DNA of 64,000 bases from Streptomyces sp. NBC_01549 (GTDB lineage: Bacteria > Actinomycetota > Actinomycetes > Streptomycetales > Streptomycetaceae), in contig NZ_JAPEPW010000002.1 in assembly GCF_026339955.1 (NCBI RefSeq), positions 1,674,001 through 1,738,000 on the forward strand, written 5' to 3'. Every line of letters starts with the position of its first letter. Within the stretch, counting starts at the first letter, position 1. The notes beneath the pieces were generated by a model that was not told the DNA's origin, made no database searches, and was given only the letters and a program-made list of their open reading frames with translations. The position numbers were made by a program, and so were the translations under genes. This document shows, one piece after another, positions 54,333 to 62,505 of the stretch.

Positions 54333-55709
54333 ATGCCTTACGTGGAGGTACGCGGCAGCTCGATCCGCGTGAAGTGGTGGGGCGGCGAATATATTCTCGA
54401 CGCCGACGGCAGACCGACACGGAAGAAGAAGTACGAGTCCGCCTCCGGTCCCTCAGCCGGCGTGCCCTTCGAAGACGAGGGCGAGGCCCACGACTTCGGC
54501 CTGGACCGCGAGCACGAGGTTCGCCACGGCAAGCACACACCGCGGGCAGGCGGCCGGACGCCGATGGGTGAGTACTGCTGGACCTGGCACGAGGCGGCCG
54601 ATCTGCGGCCCAACTCCGAACGCAGATACAAGTCCATGCTGAAGACGGTCATCGTGCCGTACTGGGCGCGGTGGACGGTCGGTGAGATCACTGCCGTCGA
54701 CTACGACGTATGGAAGCGCCAGATCAAGGCGCAGTACTCCGACAACTATTCGAGCAACCTGCTCAGCCTGTTCAAGATGCTCATGGACGACGCGGTCATC
54801 AAGTACAAGCTGCGCGGCGAGTCCCCGGTCATCGAGCAGCGCAGGCGTGGACGCTATTCCAAGAGGCAGATCCGGCGGATCAAGCAGGAGCTGCCGTTCG
54901 CGGCTGTCCACCAGCTCGCCGTCAACGCCTATCACGTGTGGGGTTTCACCGGCTGGGCCTACATCTGGACCATCGCCTTTACCGGGATGCGTCCTCCCGG
55001 CGAAATGGTGGGGCTGCAGCGCAGGTTCGCGTCGCCCAACTGGCCCGCGGCAGACCCTGTTGCGGCGCGGGGCCGGGAGGCGGCGAAGCGGTATAAGGGG
55101 ATGCACGCGCTACGGGTGCAGCACCAGTCGTACTACGTGGACCACGTGCCGACGCTGGCCGGGCCGAAGTACGACAGCTATAGAACCTTGGTGATGCCTC
55201 CATTCCTTCATGAGATCCATGAGGCGCTGCTGGCGTCGCACGCCTCGCCGTGGGTGTTCCCGGCGATGACGGGCGGCCATCTGCTGACGACGGAGTTCAC
55301 GCAGAACTATTGGCGGCCGATCCGCGACGGGGCAAAGGAGCGCAAGCCGCGCCCCCAGTACATGCGGCACGTGCGCCCCGAGATCCCGGCGGTGCCGGAG
55401 ATGGCCGGGCAGGACGTGTACCGGCTGCGGCACTGGCATCGCGAGCTGCTGGACGAGCCGGGGGCGGACATCTCGACCGTGGCGAAGGAGGCCCGTATGG
55501 GCCACGAGGTGGCCGGCATGGAGGGCGTTTACTCGAAGGTGACGATCGGCATGGAGATGCGTATCGTCGAGTACCTGCAGGCGGTCTGGGAGAAGCATGT
55601 TGTGGCGCGGGGGTTGTGGACTCCGCCGTTTCCCACTCCTCTCCCATCTGCTCCTGACGGGGGTGTTCCGCCGCAGTTCAGCGAGTTGCCGGTGCTAGGC
55701 GAGTTGTGA
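54333..55709 (+). CDS. int: Tyrosine-recombinase integrase
   Basis: 458 aa. It integrates and excises the element by site-specific recombination. The N-terminus is a SAM-like core-binding region (MGEYCWTWHEAADLRPNSER, RYKSMLKTVIVPYWARWTVG). The catalytic part shows Arg I in AFTGMRPPGEMVGLQ, the HxxR box in YRLRHWHRELLDEPG, the following ADISTVAKEARMGHEVAG, and the Tyr in MEGVYSKVTIG. It lies at the right border of the element and reads outward, so attR should be just downstream. Confidence 0.93.
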   Translation: MPYVEVRGSSIRVKWWGGEYILDADGRPTRKKKYESASGPSAGVPFEDEGEAHDFGLDREHEVRHGKHTPRAGGRTPMGEYCWTWHEAADLRPNSERRYKSMLKTVIVPYWARWTVGEITAVDYDVWKRQIKAQYSDNYSSNLLSLFKMLMDDAVIKYKLRGESPVIEQRRRGRYSKRQIRRIKQELPFAAVHQLAVNAYHVWGFTGWAYIWTIAFTGMRPPGEMVGLQRRFASPNWPAADPVAARGREAAKRYKGMHALRVQHQSYYVDHVPTLAGPKYDSYRTLVMPPFLHEIHEALLASHASPWVFPAMTGGHLLTTEFTQNYWRPIRDGAKERKPRPQYMRHVRPEIPAVPEMAGQDVYRLRHWHRELLDEPGADISTVAKEARMGHEVAGMEGVYSKVTIGMEMRIVEYLQAVWEKHVVARGLWTPPFPTPLPSAPDGGVPPQFSELPVLGEL

Positions 55710-55774
55710 TCGACGACATCACCAAGGGCATCAAGGTGGCGTCCGGCCTGAGCGGCAACGGGCAGAACGTCTAG
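55706..55774 (+). pseudogene. Displaced 3' end of a host gene at right attachment site
   Basis: A 22-codon tail, IDDITKGIKVASGLSGNGQN then V and TAG, reads straight on from the integrase stop (GTGA overlap). It looks like the last codons of a cellular protein, not a phage gene. Integration into the 3' end of a coding gene leaves such a tail at the int-proximal side, so attR probably lies at ~55,690-55,725 and the rest of the gene beyond the left edge. The parent gene is not identified. Confidence 0.45.
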
Positions 55775-55866
55775 GCGGTCCGGACGTCCAGGGGACACCC
55801 AGGACCTGTCCGGCGGATCATCCCGGAGACGCGAGGCCCTGAGCCACGCAGCCCCGGACACGAATG

Positions 55867-55913
55867 CGGCCGGGTGGGGCGCCCCTCCGCTCAAGAGGAA
55901 CCCCACCCGGCCG
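55867..55913. terminator. Terminator at prophage-chromosome border
   Basis: 13-bp stem CGGCCGGGTGGGG with its complement and a 21-base loop. It lies between the element and the TetR gene (minus, ending at 55,994). Confidence 0.72.
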
Positions 55914-55993
55914 GGGGTGTGCGCCGCCCCCGTCCCCACGGTGCGGCGCCAGCAGGCCGTCGTCCGGTCATCCCGCGGACGGCGACCTGAGTC

Positions 55994-56608
55994 TCAGGTC
56001 AGGCCGAGGGCCGGAATCACGATGGCCTCGATGAATTGTGTGAGATACGCCGCATCGGCGTTCCGTCCTTCCATCACGGGACGTACCCGCACCACACCGA
56101 ACAGCTGCGCCGGGATGAACTCCAGCGCCGGGTGGTCGGCGGCGACCTCGCCCCGGGCGACCCCGCGGGCGAGGATCTCCTTGACCGCGCCGATCTCGGG
56201 CTCGATGAGCGCGTCGCGCAGCGCCTCCTGCAGTTCCTTGTCCTGGAACACGGCGTGTCCGAGCGCCTGGTGCAGCTGACTGTCGCGACCCGACCAGTCC
56301 CCCGCCGCCTGCGCCATCGCGCGCAGGTCCCCCGCGAGTGTGCCGGTGTCGACGCCCGAGAAGCGCGGGCAGCTGTTGGCGCGCAGCGCGGCCGCCACGA
56401 ACTGCGGCTTCGTCTTCCACTGGCGATACAGCGTGGACTTGCTGCAGCGGGTGCTCGCGGCCACACCCTCCATGGTGAGCGAGTCATATCCGCACTGGCG
56501 GATCTGTTCGAGCACGGCGTCGTAGAACTCCTGCTCACGCTCGGGCGTGATCTTGGAGCGGCGCGAGGCGACGACCGTCTCCGGTTCGTCCGCGGCCTGC
56601 GACGTCAT
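55994..56608 (-). CDS. TetR/AcrR-family transcription regulator
   Basis: 204 aa. The TetR N-terminal HTH (EREQEFYDAVLEQIRQCGYD, SLTMEGVAASTRCSKSTLYR, QWKTKPQFVAAAL) binds operator DNA. The C-terminal helical sensor (LHQALGHAVFQDKELQEALR) binds an unknown ligand. Upstream lies a striking 16-bp x5 repeat array, the likely operator. It is divergent from the PAP2-DMT operon and probably controls it. Confidence 0.88.
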   Translation of the reverse strand: MTSQAADEPETVVASRRSKITPEREQEFYDAVLEQIRQCGYDSLTMEGVAASTRCSKSTLYRQWKTKPQFVAAALRANSCPRFSGVDTGTLAGDLRAMAQAAGDWSGRDSQLHQALGHAVFQDKELQEALRDALIEPEIGAVKEILARGVARGEVAADHPALEFIPAQLFGVVRVRPVMEGRNADAAYLTQFIEAIVIPALGLT

Positions 56609-56694
56609 GGTTCATCTCCTCGCTCGTGTGGGTGGCTCGCCGGGTGTTCCGCTTCACACAGTCTAATCGATACGCCACTGTACCGGTACGTCGC

Positions 56695-56774
56695 CGTATC
56701 GGTACAGTGGCGTATCGGCACACCGTCGTATCGGTACACTTCCGTATCGGTACACTTCCGTATCGATGAGCCTT
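56695..56774. repeat. 16-bp x5 tandem array CGTATCGGTACA... between TetR and PAP2 genes
   Basis: CGTATCGG-type units begin at 56,695, 56,711, 56,727, 56,743 and 56,759, exactly 16 bases apart; consensus CGTATCGGTACA plus four variable bases, and the last copy changes to CGTATCGATG. An inverted CGATACG (~56,668) and a TACCGGTA palindrome lie just left. A TetR dimer site repeated five times is likely. Confidence 0.82.
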
Positions 56775-56882
56775 GGACAGGACCCACTCCGCTCTCGAGT
56801 GAGTCTCGAGCGACCGAGTGGATTCTGTCCTGGGCTCACCGCGCACCACCCCAAGCAACACCGTCAGTAAAGGGGCCGGGGG

Positions 56883-57773
56883 ATGGAATCCCGAACCGAG
56901 CCTGCCGAAGCAGAACCAGATCCGGCCGCGGCCATACGGCGGCCCTCGCCGCCGAACACCGCGACACGGCCGCCTCTCATACGTGAGCTCCTGCTCGTCG
57001 TAGGGCTCTTCGTCATATACAAGGTCGGCCGACAACTGGCCGACGGCCACACCGCCGAGGCCTTCCGCAACGCGAACCACGTGTGGGACTGGGAGCGGAC
57101 GCTCCACTTGCCGAGCGAAGGGTCCGTGCAGGACGCACTGCTGCACGGCGACACCCTGGTGCACCTCGCGAACACCTACTACGCGACCGTGCACTTCCCG
57201 GCCACCGTGGCCTTCCTGGTCTGGATGTACCTGCGGCGCCCGGTCCACTACGTGTGGGCCCGCCGGATCCTGGCCGCGGTCACCACCGCCGCCCTCGCGC
57301 TGCACCTCACCTTCCCGCTCGCCCCGCCCCGGCTGCTGGCCGCTGCGGGCCTGGTGGACACCGGACAGGTGTACGGGCCCACCGTGTACGGGGCACACCC
57401 GGCGACCGACAGGATGGCGAACCAGTTCGCGGCGATGCCCTCGCTGCACTTCGGCTGGGCGCTGATGGTGGCGATCGGCCTGATCGCCGCGACCCGCTCC
57501 CGCGGGCGCTGGCTGTGGCTGCTGCATCCGCTGCTCACCCTGCTGGTGATCGTCGGTACGGCGAACCACTACTGGCTCGACGCGATCGTGGCGACCGCGC
57601 TGCTGGGCCTCGCACTGGCCGTGATCCGTCTGCCGCACGGGGCCTGGGCGCCCTGGCGTGCCGCCGCCGATGAAGTTTCCGGGGAAGCCGACGGAGAAGC
57701 CGGGAATTCCAGCGGGGCCGGCGGGGCTGGTGAAAAGGAATCTCTACCGGAGCTCGTGGGGGCAGGACGATGA
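56883..57773 (+). CDS. PAP2-superfamily membrane phosphatase/synthase
   Basis: 296 aa membrane protein with ~6 helices (LLLVVGLFVIYKVGRQLADG, ATVAFLVWMYLRRPVHYVWA, LLTLLVIVGTANHYWLDAIV). The PAP2 motifs are AMPSLHFGWALMVAIG and ANHYWLDAIVATALL. Members related to inositol-phosphorylceramide synthase transfer or hydrolyse lipid phosphates at the membrane face. The C-terminal tail is disordered. It overlaps the next gene by ATGA. Confidence 0.82.
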   Translation: MESRTEPAEAEPDPAAAIRRPSPPNTATRPPLIRELLLVVGLFVIYKVGRQLADGHTAEAFRNANHVWDWERTLHLPSEGSVQDALLHGDTLVHLANTYYATVHFPATVAFLVWMYLRRPVHYVWARRILAAVTTAALALHLTFPLAPPRLLAAAGLVDTGQVYGPTVYGAHPATDRMANQFAAMPSLHFGWALMVAIGLIAATRSRGRWLWLLHPLLTLLVIVGTANHYWLDAIVATALLGLALAVIRLPHGAWAPWRAAADEVSGEADGEAGNSSGAGGAGEKESLPELVGAGR

Positions 57774-58735
57774 ACGCCACTCTCGCCGCGGTGGTCCTCT
57801 CGCTCTTCTCAGCCGTGGCATACGCCGCCGCGGCCGTGGCCCAGGAGCGACTGGCCTCCCGGACCACCGACTCGGGCACGCTGCGGCTGCTGAGCAGCGG
57901 GGCCTGGTGGTGGACCGTCGTGCTGAACTGCTCCGCCGCGCTGCTGCACGTCGCCGCACTGAAGTACGGCACGCTCACGCTCGTGCAGCCGCTCGGCGCG
58001 CTCACGCTGGTGGCCGCGGTGCCGCTCGGCGCGCGGGTCGCCGGACGGCGGGTCAGCGCGGTCGAGTGGCGCGGTACCGCGCTCACCCTGATCGGACTGT
58101 CCGCGGTACTGGTCACGGCCTCCGGGCCCGCGCCCGACAATGAGCTGAGCGTGCCGCAGGCGCTGGGCGTGGCCGCCACGACGGCCGCCCTGATAGGTAT
58201 GCTCTCGCGGCCCGGCGCCCGGCCCGGACTGCGGCACGCGACCGCCTCCGGGTTCGCCTCGGGTGTCGCCTCCGCGCTCACGCAGACGGTGACGGTGGCG
58301 GTGACGGATCGCTCCGGCTCCCTGCTCAGCGCCCAGGTGATCGTGGTGGCCCTGCTCGTCGCCGCGTTCGCGACGGGCGGACTGCTCCTGTCGCAGACCG
58401 CCTACCGAGGCGGTCTGGGCGCTCCGCTCGCCGTCGTGACGCTCGCCAATCCGGTCGCCGCCGCGGCGATCGGCCTCTTCCTGCTCGGGGAGCAGTTGCA
58501 GGGCGGTGCGGCGGGCCTGCTGCTGGCGGCCGTGGGTGCGGGCGTGGCGTCGTGGGGTGTGGTGACGCTGTCGCGTTCGGTGCCTCAGCCGGCGCTGCCC
58601 GAACCCCTGATCGACGTCGACGCGACGGACGAGCACCCCGTCGCGGCGGTGCTGGCGCTGGAGCCCGGATCGGCGGCGTACGAGCCGTCGTTGCTGCCGA
58701 AACAGTCCGGCTCGGGTCAGCTCACGTCCCTCTAG
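57770..58735 (+). CDS. DMT-superfamily (EamA-like) transporter
   Basis: 321 aa, ten-helix transporter plan: AAVVLSLFSAVAYAAAAVAQ, ALKYGTLTLVQPLGALTLVA, VEWRGTALTLIGLSAVLVTA, LGVAATTAALIGML and AFATGGLLLSQTAYRGGLGA with LAVVTLANPVAAAAIGLFLL. This is the drug/metabolite transporter fold; the substrate is unknown. ATGA overlap with the PAP2-type gene, so the two are co-expressed, likely under the TetR regulator. Confidence 0.82.
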   Translation: MNATLAAVVLSLFSAVAYAAAAVAQERLASRTTDSGTLRLLSSGAWWWTVVLNCSAALLHVAALKYGTLTLVQPLGALTLVAAVPLGARVAGRRVSAVEWRGTALTLIGLSAVLVTASGPAPDNELSVPQALGVAATTAALIGMLSRPGARPGLRHATASGFASGVASALTQTVTVAVTDRSGSLLSAQVIVVALLVAAFATGGLLLSQTAYRGGLGAPLAVVTLANPVAAAAIGLFLLGEQLQGGAAGLLLAAVGAGVASWGVVTLSRSVPQPALPEPLIDVDATDEHPVAAVLALEPGSAAYEPSLLPKQSGSGQLTSL

Positions 58736-58748
58736 GTCTCCTGGAGAA

Positions 58749-58804
58749 CGTAAGACAAGAAGGGCGGCCGCGGAACTCTCCGCGGCCGCCCTTCTTGTCT
58801 TACG
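58749..58804. terminator. Very strong terminator with 25-bp perfect stem
   Basis: A 25-base arm at 58,749-58,773 is exactly complementary to 58,780-58,804 around a 6-base loop (AACTCT). It lies 13 bases after the transporter stop, between convergent genes, and should stop both transcripts. Confidence 0.9.
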
Positions 58805-58878
58805 GCGGTTCAGCCTTGTCTTACGGCGGTTCAGCCTTGTCTTACGGCGGTTCAGCCTTGTTGTGCGCCGGTTCAGCC
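58795..58878. repeat. 21-bp tandem repeats beginning inside the terminator arm
   Basis: Three identical 21-bp units begin at 58,795, 58,816 and 58,837 (TTGTCTTACGGCGG with GTTCAGCC next), and a degraded fourth at 58,858 ends over the stop of the minus-strand gene. The first unit is the descending arm of the big hairpin, so each copy can pair with the ascending arm. Confidence 0.85.
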
Positions 58879-59718
58879 CAGCCCGCGGGCGTCCTGCTTG
58901 AGCGCCGTGTCGACGGTGAGCGCCGTCGCGACGACGAGACTCAGAAGGGGCTCGGGGAGCTGGCGGTGGATCTGGAGGACGTAGTTGTCCGCCGTGGTGA
59001 ACATCGTCTTGGCGAGACCTTCCCAGGTCTTGGTGATCCGGGCGACCTCGTTGTCCGTGTGGTCGACGATGGCGAAGTTCCAGGCGCGCCAGTTCTCCGC
59101 CTTGATCGCGCCGACCTGCTGGCCGTTGACGTTGATCGCGAAGTTGATCTTCCCGATCATGTTCTGCTGCACGATCTCGCCGACGAGCTGTCCGTCCGGA
59201 CGCTCCACGATCACCCGCGACTTGATGAGCTTCGCGGGCCGCGTGAGCCGCAGTACCGGCTGCCCGTGGGCGTCACGGATCTCCAGCTTGTGCGTCATGT
59301 ACTGGTCGAGGCTGGAGACGAAGCGGAGCACCTTCTTCAGGCCACTCTGACCGACCTCGACGACCGCGCCGAGCTGGTTGCCCTGCTGGTCCATGACCTT
59401 GTACTCGTTGGTCAGCTCGATCAGCTTGGCCTTCTGGTTCACCACCAGGACCGGCTCGGTGAACAGGGTGCCGCCACCGGCACCGCCACCCGCGACACCC
59501 GCCTGCTGCTGCACCTGCTTCTGCACGCGAGGGTCGGGACCGGCCGTCGGCTGTCCGTACGGCTGCTGGCCCTGCTGCGGAACCGTCTGCCCGGCCGGGG
59601 CCGCCTGGTCCCCGTTGGTGTGCTCGGTCCACTGCGAGCCGTCCCAGTAACGCAACGTCTGGGGCGCCCCGTGCGGATCCGGGTACCAACCTGCAGGAGT
59701 GTTCGAATGCGTGGTCAC
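58873..59718 (-). CDS. DUF2510/phospholipid scramblase-like protein
   Basis: 281 aa. N-terminal DUF2510 box PAGWYPDPHGAPQTLRYWDG with SQWTEHT, then a Gln/Gly/Pro linker, then a scramblase-like beta barrel: FTEPVLVVNQKAKLIELTNE, GQSGLKKVLRFVSSLDQYMT, HKLEIRDAHGQPVLRLTRPA and MIGKINFAINVNGQQVGAIK. Common in Streptomyces; its lipid role in bacteria is not proven. Its 3' end overlaps the 21-bp repeat. Confidence 0.85.
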   Translation of the reverse strand: MTTHSNTPAGWYPDPHGAPQTLRYWDGSQWTEHTNGDQAAPAGQTVPQQGQQPYGQPTAGPDPRVQKQVQQQAGVAGGGAGGGTLFTEPVLVVNQKAKLIELTNEYKVMDQQGNQLGAVVEVGQSGLKKVLRFVSSLDQYMTHKLEIRDAHGQPVLRLTRPAKLIKSRVIVERPDGQLVGEIVQQNMIGKINFAINVNGQQVGAIKAENWRAWNFAIVDHTDNEVARITKTWEGLAKTMFTTADNYVLQIHRQLPEPLLSLVVATALTVDTALKQDARGLG

Positions 59719-59770
59719 CGGGGCACACTACCGTGAGTTGGCTGGAAATTGACCAGAGCCGAGATATCCA

Positions 59771-61822
59771 TCAGACGGTGACGATTGCCGGGTCACTCAC
59801 ACCCGGTCGACCGTTCTCGACATGTCCGGCGAACCGCCGCAAGAACCCCGCGTCCGCGGTGGACACGACGGTCAGGTCGTACCAGCGCCGGCTCGCGCGC
59901 AGGTCCACCGTGTGCCGCACGGTCGCGCCGGCCCGCACCTTGAAGGAACTCGGCCGCCCTCCGTAGCCGTTGGTGAGTTTGAGCTCGACGGTGGCGGAGC
60001 CCTTGTTGGTGAAGGTCAGCTCCACGTTCCCGCCGACGTGGCGCGCGGTGACCTCGGGTCCGGCGGTCTTGCCGGGGCCCTTGAAGACGCGCAGGAAGCC
60101 GTTGGGGCCGTGCACCGTCAGGTCGTACGAGCCGCTGGAGTACGCCGAGTTCCAGGTGTCCGAGACGGTCTTGCCGACCTCGGTCGTGTACGTCCAGGGG
60201 CCGTCGGTGCGGTTGCCGGAGGTGACGAAGAAGGCGGCACCGGCCTGGGCGCCCGACCCGAAGGTGAGCGTGAACTTCCCGGCCGCCGCGTCCGCCGAAC
60301 CGTCCACGAGGGGCGCGTACTTGAGCGGGCGGGCCGGGCGCGAGCCGCGCTCCTGCCGGGGCAGGACGGGGTTCGCCGGCGGGGTCGGCACATAGTCGGG
60401 GTGCCGGTCGTGGTCCGGCGGCTGGTAGCCGTCGGTGTCCGGCAGCGCGACCGGCTTGGCGTCCTTGCACGAGAAGTCGAAGGCGGCGGTGAGGTCGCCG
60501 CTGATCGCGCGCCGCCAGGGCGAGATGTTGGGTTCGTGCACGCCGAAGCGGCGCTCCATGAACCGGATGATCGAGGTGTGGTCGAGGGTCTCGGAGCAGA
60601 CGAAACCGCCCTTGCTCCAGGGCGAGACGACGAGCATCGGGACCCGCTGGCCGAGCCCGTACGGGCCGGCGGCGTGGCTCGCGTCGCCCTTGTGGAGGTC
60701 CGGGCCGACGTCGACGGTGGACTTGCCCTGCGCGGCGGACTGCGGGGGGAACGGCGGCACGAGGTGGTCGAAGAAGCCGTCGTTCTCGTCATAGGTGATG
60801 AACAGGGCCGTCTTCGCCCACACCTTGGGGTCGGAGGTCAGCGCGTCCAGGGCCTGAGCGATGTACCAAGCACCGTAGTTCGCGGGCCAGTTGGGGTGCT
60901 CGGTGAAGGCCTCGGGCGCGACGATCCACGAGATCTTGGGCAGCTTCCCGCCCTTGACGTCGGCCTTCAGCTGGTCGAAGAAGCCCTCGCCCTTGCGGGC
61001 GTCGGTGCCGGTGCGGGCCTTGTCGTAGAGCGGGTCGCCGGGCTTGGCATTGCGGTACTGGTTAAAGTACAGCAGCGAGTTGTCCCCGTAGTTGCCGCGG
61101 TAGGCGTCCGGGATCCAGCCCCAGGAGCCGTTCGCGTCGAGGCCGTCACCGACGTCCTGGTAGATCTTCCAGGAGACCCCGGCCGCCTCCAGCCGCTCCG
61201 GGTACGTCGTCCAGTCGTAGCCCGCCTCGTCGTTGCCGAGGACCGGGCCGCCGCCCTTGCCGTCGTTGCCCGTGTATCCCGTCCACATGTAGTAGCGGTT
61301 CGGGTCGGTGGAGCCGATGAACGAGCAGTGGTACGCGTCGCAGATGGTGAACGCGTCGGCGAGCGCGTAGTGGAACGGGATGTCCTCACGCGTCAGGTAC
61401 GCCATCGTCGTCGACGACTTGGCGGGCACCCACTTGTCGTACTTGCCCGCGTTGAACGCGGTGTGCCCGTCGCTCCAGCCGTGCGGGAGGTCCTGGATGA
61501 ACTGCAGGCCCAGGTCGTCGGCGGTGGGCCGGAAGGGCAGCACGTCCTTGGTGCCGTCCGACTGGTGCCAGACCGACTTGCCGCTGGGCAGCGTGGAGGG
61601 GCGGGGGTCACCGAAGCCGCGGACGCCTCTGAGTGAGCCGAAATAGTGGTCGAAGGACCGGTTCTCCTGCATCAGCACGACTATGTGCTCGACGTCGTCG
61701 ATCGTGCCGCTTCGATGCCCCGCGGGGATCGAGGCGGCCTTGGCGATGCTGTCGGACAGCGCGGTGAACGCCGCGGTGCCGCCCGCGAGTTGGAGGAAGC
61801 GGCGTCGGTTCACTTGAGGCAT
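59771..61822 (-). CDS. Tat-exported phospholipase C (phosphoesterase family)
   Basis: 683 aa. Twin-arginine signal NRRRFLQLAGGTAAF, then DDVEHIVVLMQENRSFDHYF, GSLRGVRGFGDPR typical of the bacterial PLC/phosphoesterase family. Further blocks: FHYALADAFTICDAYHCSFI, GSTDPNRYYMWTGYTGN, EHPNWPANYGAWYIAQALDA and YDENDGFFDHLVPPFPP; the C-terminal ~230 residues include two beta domains. It hydrolyses phospholipids outside the cell. The ATG at 61822 gives the Tat signal at the N-terminus; the frame is open upstream without a start. No second catalytic gene nearby. Confidence 0.9.
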   Translation of the reverse strand: MPQVNRRRFLQLAGGTAAFTALSDSIAKAASIPAGHRSGTIDDVEHIVVLMQENRSFDHYFGSLRGVRGFGDPRPSTLPSGKSVWHQSDGTKDVLPFRPTADDLGLQFIQDLPHGWSDGHTAFNAGKYDKWVPAKSSTTMAYLTREDIPFHYALADAFTICDAYHCSFIGSTDPNRYYMWTGYTGNDGKGGGPVLGNDEAGYDWTTYPERLEAAGVSWKIYQDVGDGLDANGSWGWIPDAYRGNYGDNSLLYFNQYRNAKPGDPLYDKARTGTDARKGEGFFDQLKADVKGGKLPKISWIVAPEAFTEHPNWPANYGAWYIAQALDALTSDPKVWAKTALFITYDENDGFFDHLVPPFPPQSAAQGKSTVDVGPDLHKGDASHAAGPYGLGQRVPMLVVSPWSKGGFVCSETLDHTSIIRFMERRFGVHEPNISPWRRAISGDLTAAFDFSCKDAKPVALPDTDGYQPPDHDRHPDYVPTPPANPVLPRQERGSRPARPLKYAPLVDGSADAAAGKFTLTFGSGAQAGAAFFVTSGNRTDGPWTYTTEVGKTVSDTWNSAYSSGSYDLTVHGPNGFLRVFKGPGKTAGPEVTARHVGGNVELTFTNKGSATVELKLTNGYGGRPSSFKVRAGATVRHTVDLRASRRWYDLTVVSTADAGFLRRFAGHVENGRPGVSDPAIVTV

Positions 61823-62062
61823 GGGTGAGTGACCTCTTGTCCTGACGGGCCAGGGATGGCCGGGTGCTGATGGAACGTGCGCGTTTGGAGTGTTCCAAGA
61901 GCACCAAACCTCAGGGAAGGGTCCTGTGACGCCGATGTGAAAGTCGGCGGTACGTGAGGCGAACGGTGACGGACGGATCATCAGCCAGTCGTCGCAAAGG
62001 GCTCCGGCAACCCGCACAACGCCCGCGAACGGCTCAGGGCTGACGAGGAAGCGGCGCTCGCG
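61823..62062. other. Upstream region of phospholipase C gene
   Basis: 240 bases without a gene. On the minus strand two 11-bp units GTTCGCCTCAC and GTACCGCCGAC lie next to each other (61,964-61,943) and weakly resemble PHO boxes. PLC genes are sometimes phosphate-controlled, but the match is poor. Confidence 0.3.
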
Positions 62063-62155
62063 TCAGTCCGCCACCTGCACCACCGCCGTCGCCCCCGCCC
62101 GCACCGTCGGCGTCGCGTACGTGTACGTCACGCCGCCGACCGTCTTGGTACGAGC
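62063..62155 (-). pseudogene. C-terminal fragment of an unidentified enzyme
   Basis: Reading the minus strand, TKTVGGVTYTYATPTVRAGA and TAVVQVAD then TGA: about 30 codons ending naturally, but the frame breaks at ~62,155 where a LacI-like fragment on the other strand begins. It looks like the tail of a larger, probably exported, glycosidase-type protein. Identity open. Confidence 0.5.
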
Positions 62156-62162
62156 GGCAGAC

Positions 62163-62505
62163 GCGGGGTCAGCTCATCGCGGTCATCACCGAGTACGTCT
62201 CCAACCCGTTCTTCGCCGACGTCTGCGAGCGGATCGAGTCCACCCTCGCGCCCCACGGTCTCAAGACGATCCCGTGCCCGTGCTTCCCCGGCGGAGTGCA
62301 GGAGCTGGACTTCGTGACCTCTCTCGCCGACCGGGGCGTCGCCGCCGTCGTCTTCCTCTCGGCCAGCAACACGATCGAGGGCGCGGACCCGGAGGCGTAC
62401 GAACTCCTGCGCTCCCGCCGGATCCCGTTCGTCGGGGTCAACGGCCAGTTCGAGGGCGGCGAAGAGGCGCCGGTCTTCTCCACCGACGACCTGCTGGCCG
62501 CGCGG
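62163..62505 (+). pseudogene. Internal fragment of a LacI-family regulator
   Basis: Translation YERQTRGQLIAVITEYVSNP, FFADVCERIESTLAPHGLKT, DFVTSLADRGVAAVVFLSAS and GQFEGGEEAPVFSTDDLLAA is the sugar-binding domain of a LacI-type regulator. Both the N-terminal HTH and the C-terminal half are missing. The frame ends at ~62,505 where the next fragment begins, so this is a relic. Confidence 0.72.

Noticed and set aside
55700..56000. tRNA gene as attachment site
   Set aside because: No cloverleaf, anticodon stem or T-loop GGTTCGAATC-type sequence was found near the integrase; a protein-gene tail is seen instead.
56605..56787. Minus-strand ORF with CTDTEVYRYDG-like repeats upstream of TetR
   Set aside because: The apparent repeat protein is just the translation of the 16-bp array read through; no RBS and no conserved fold.
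61943..61964. PHO box upstream of phospholipase C
   Set aside because: Two adjacent 11-bp units share only part of the consensus; I list it as a weak note and not as a site.
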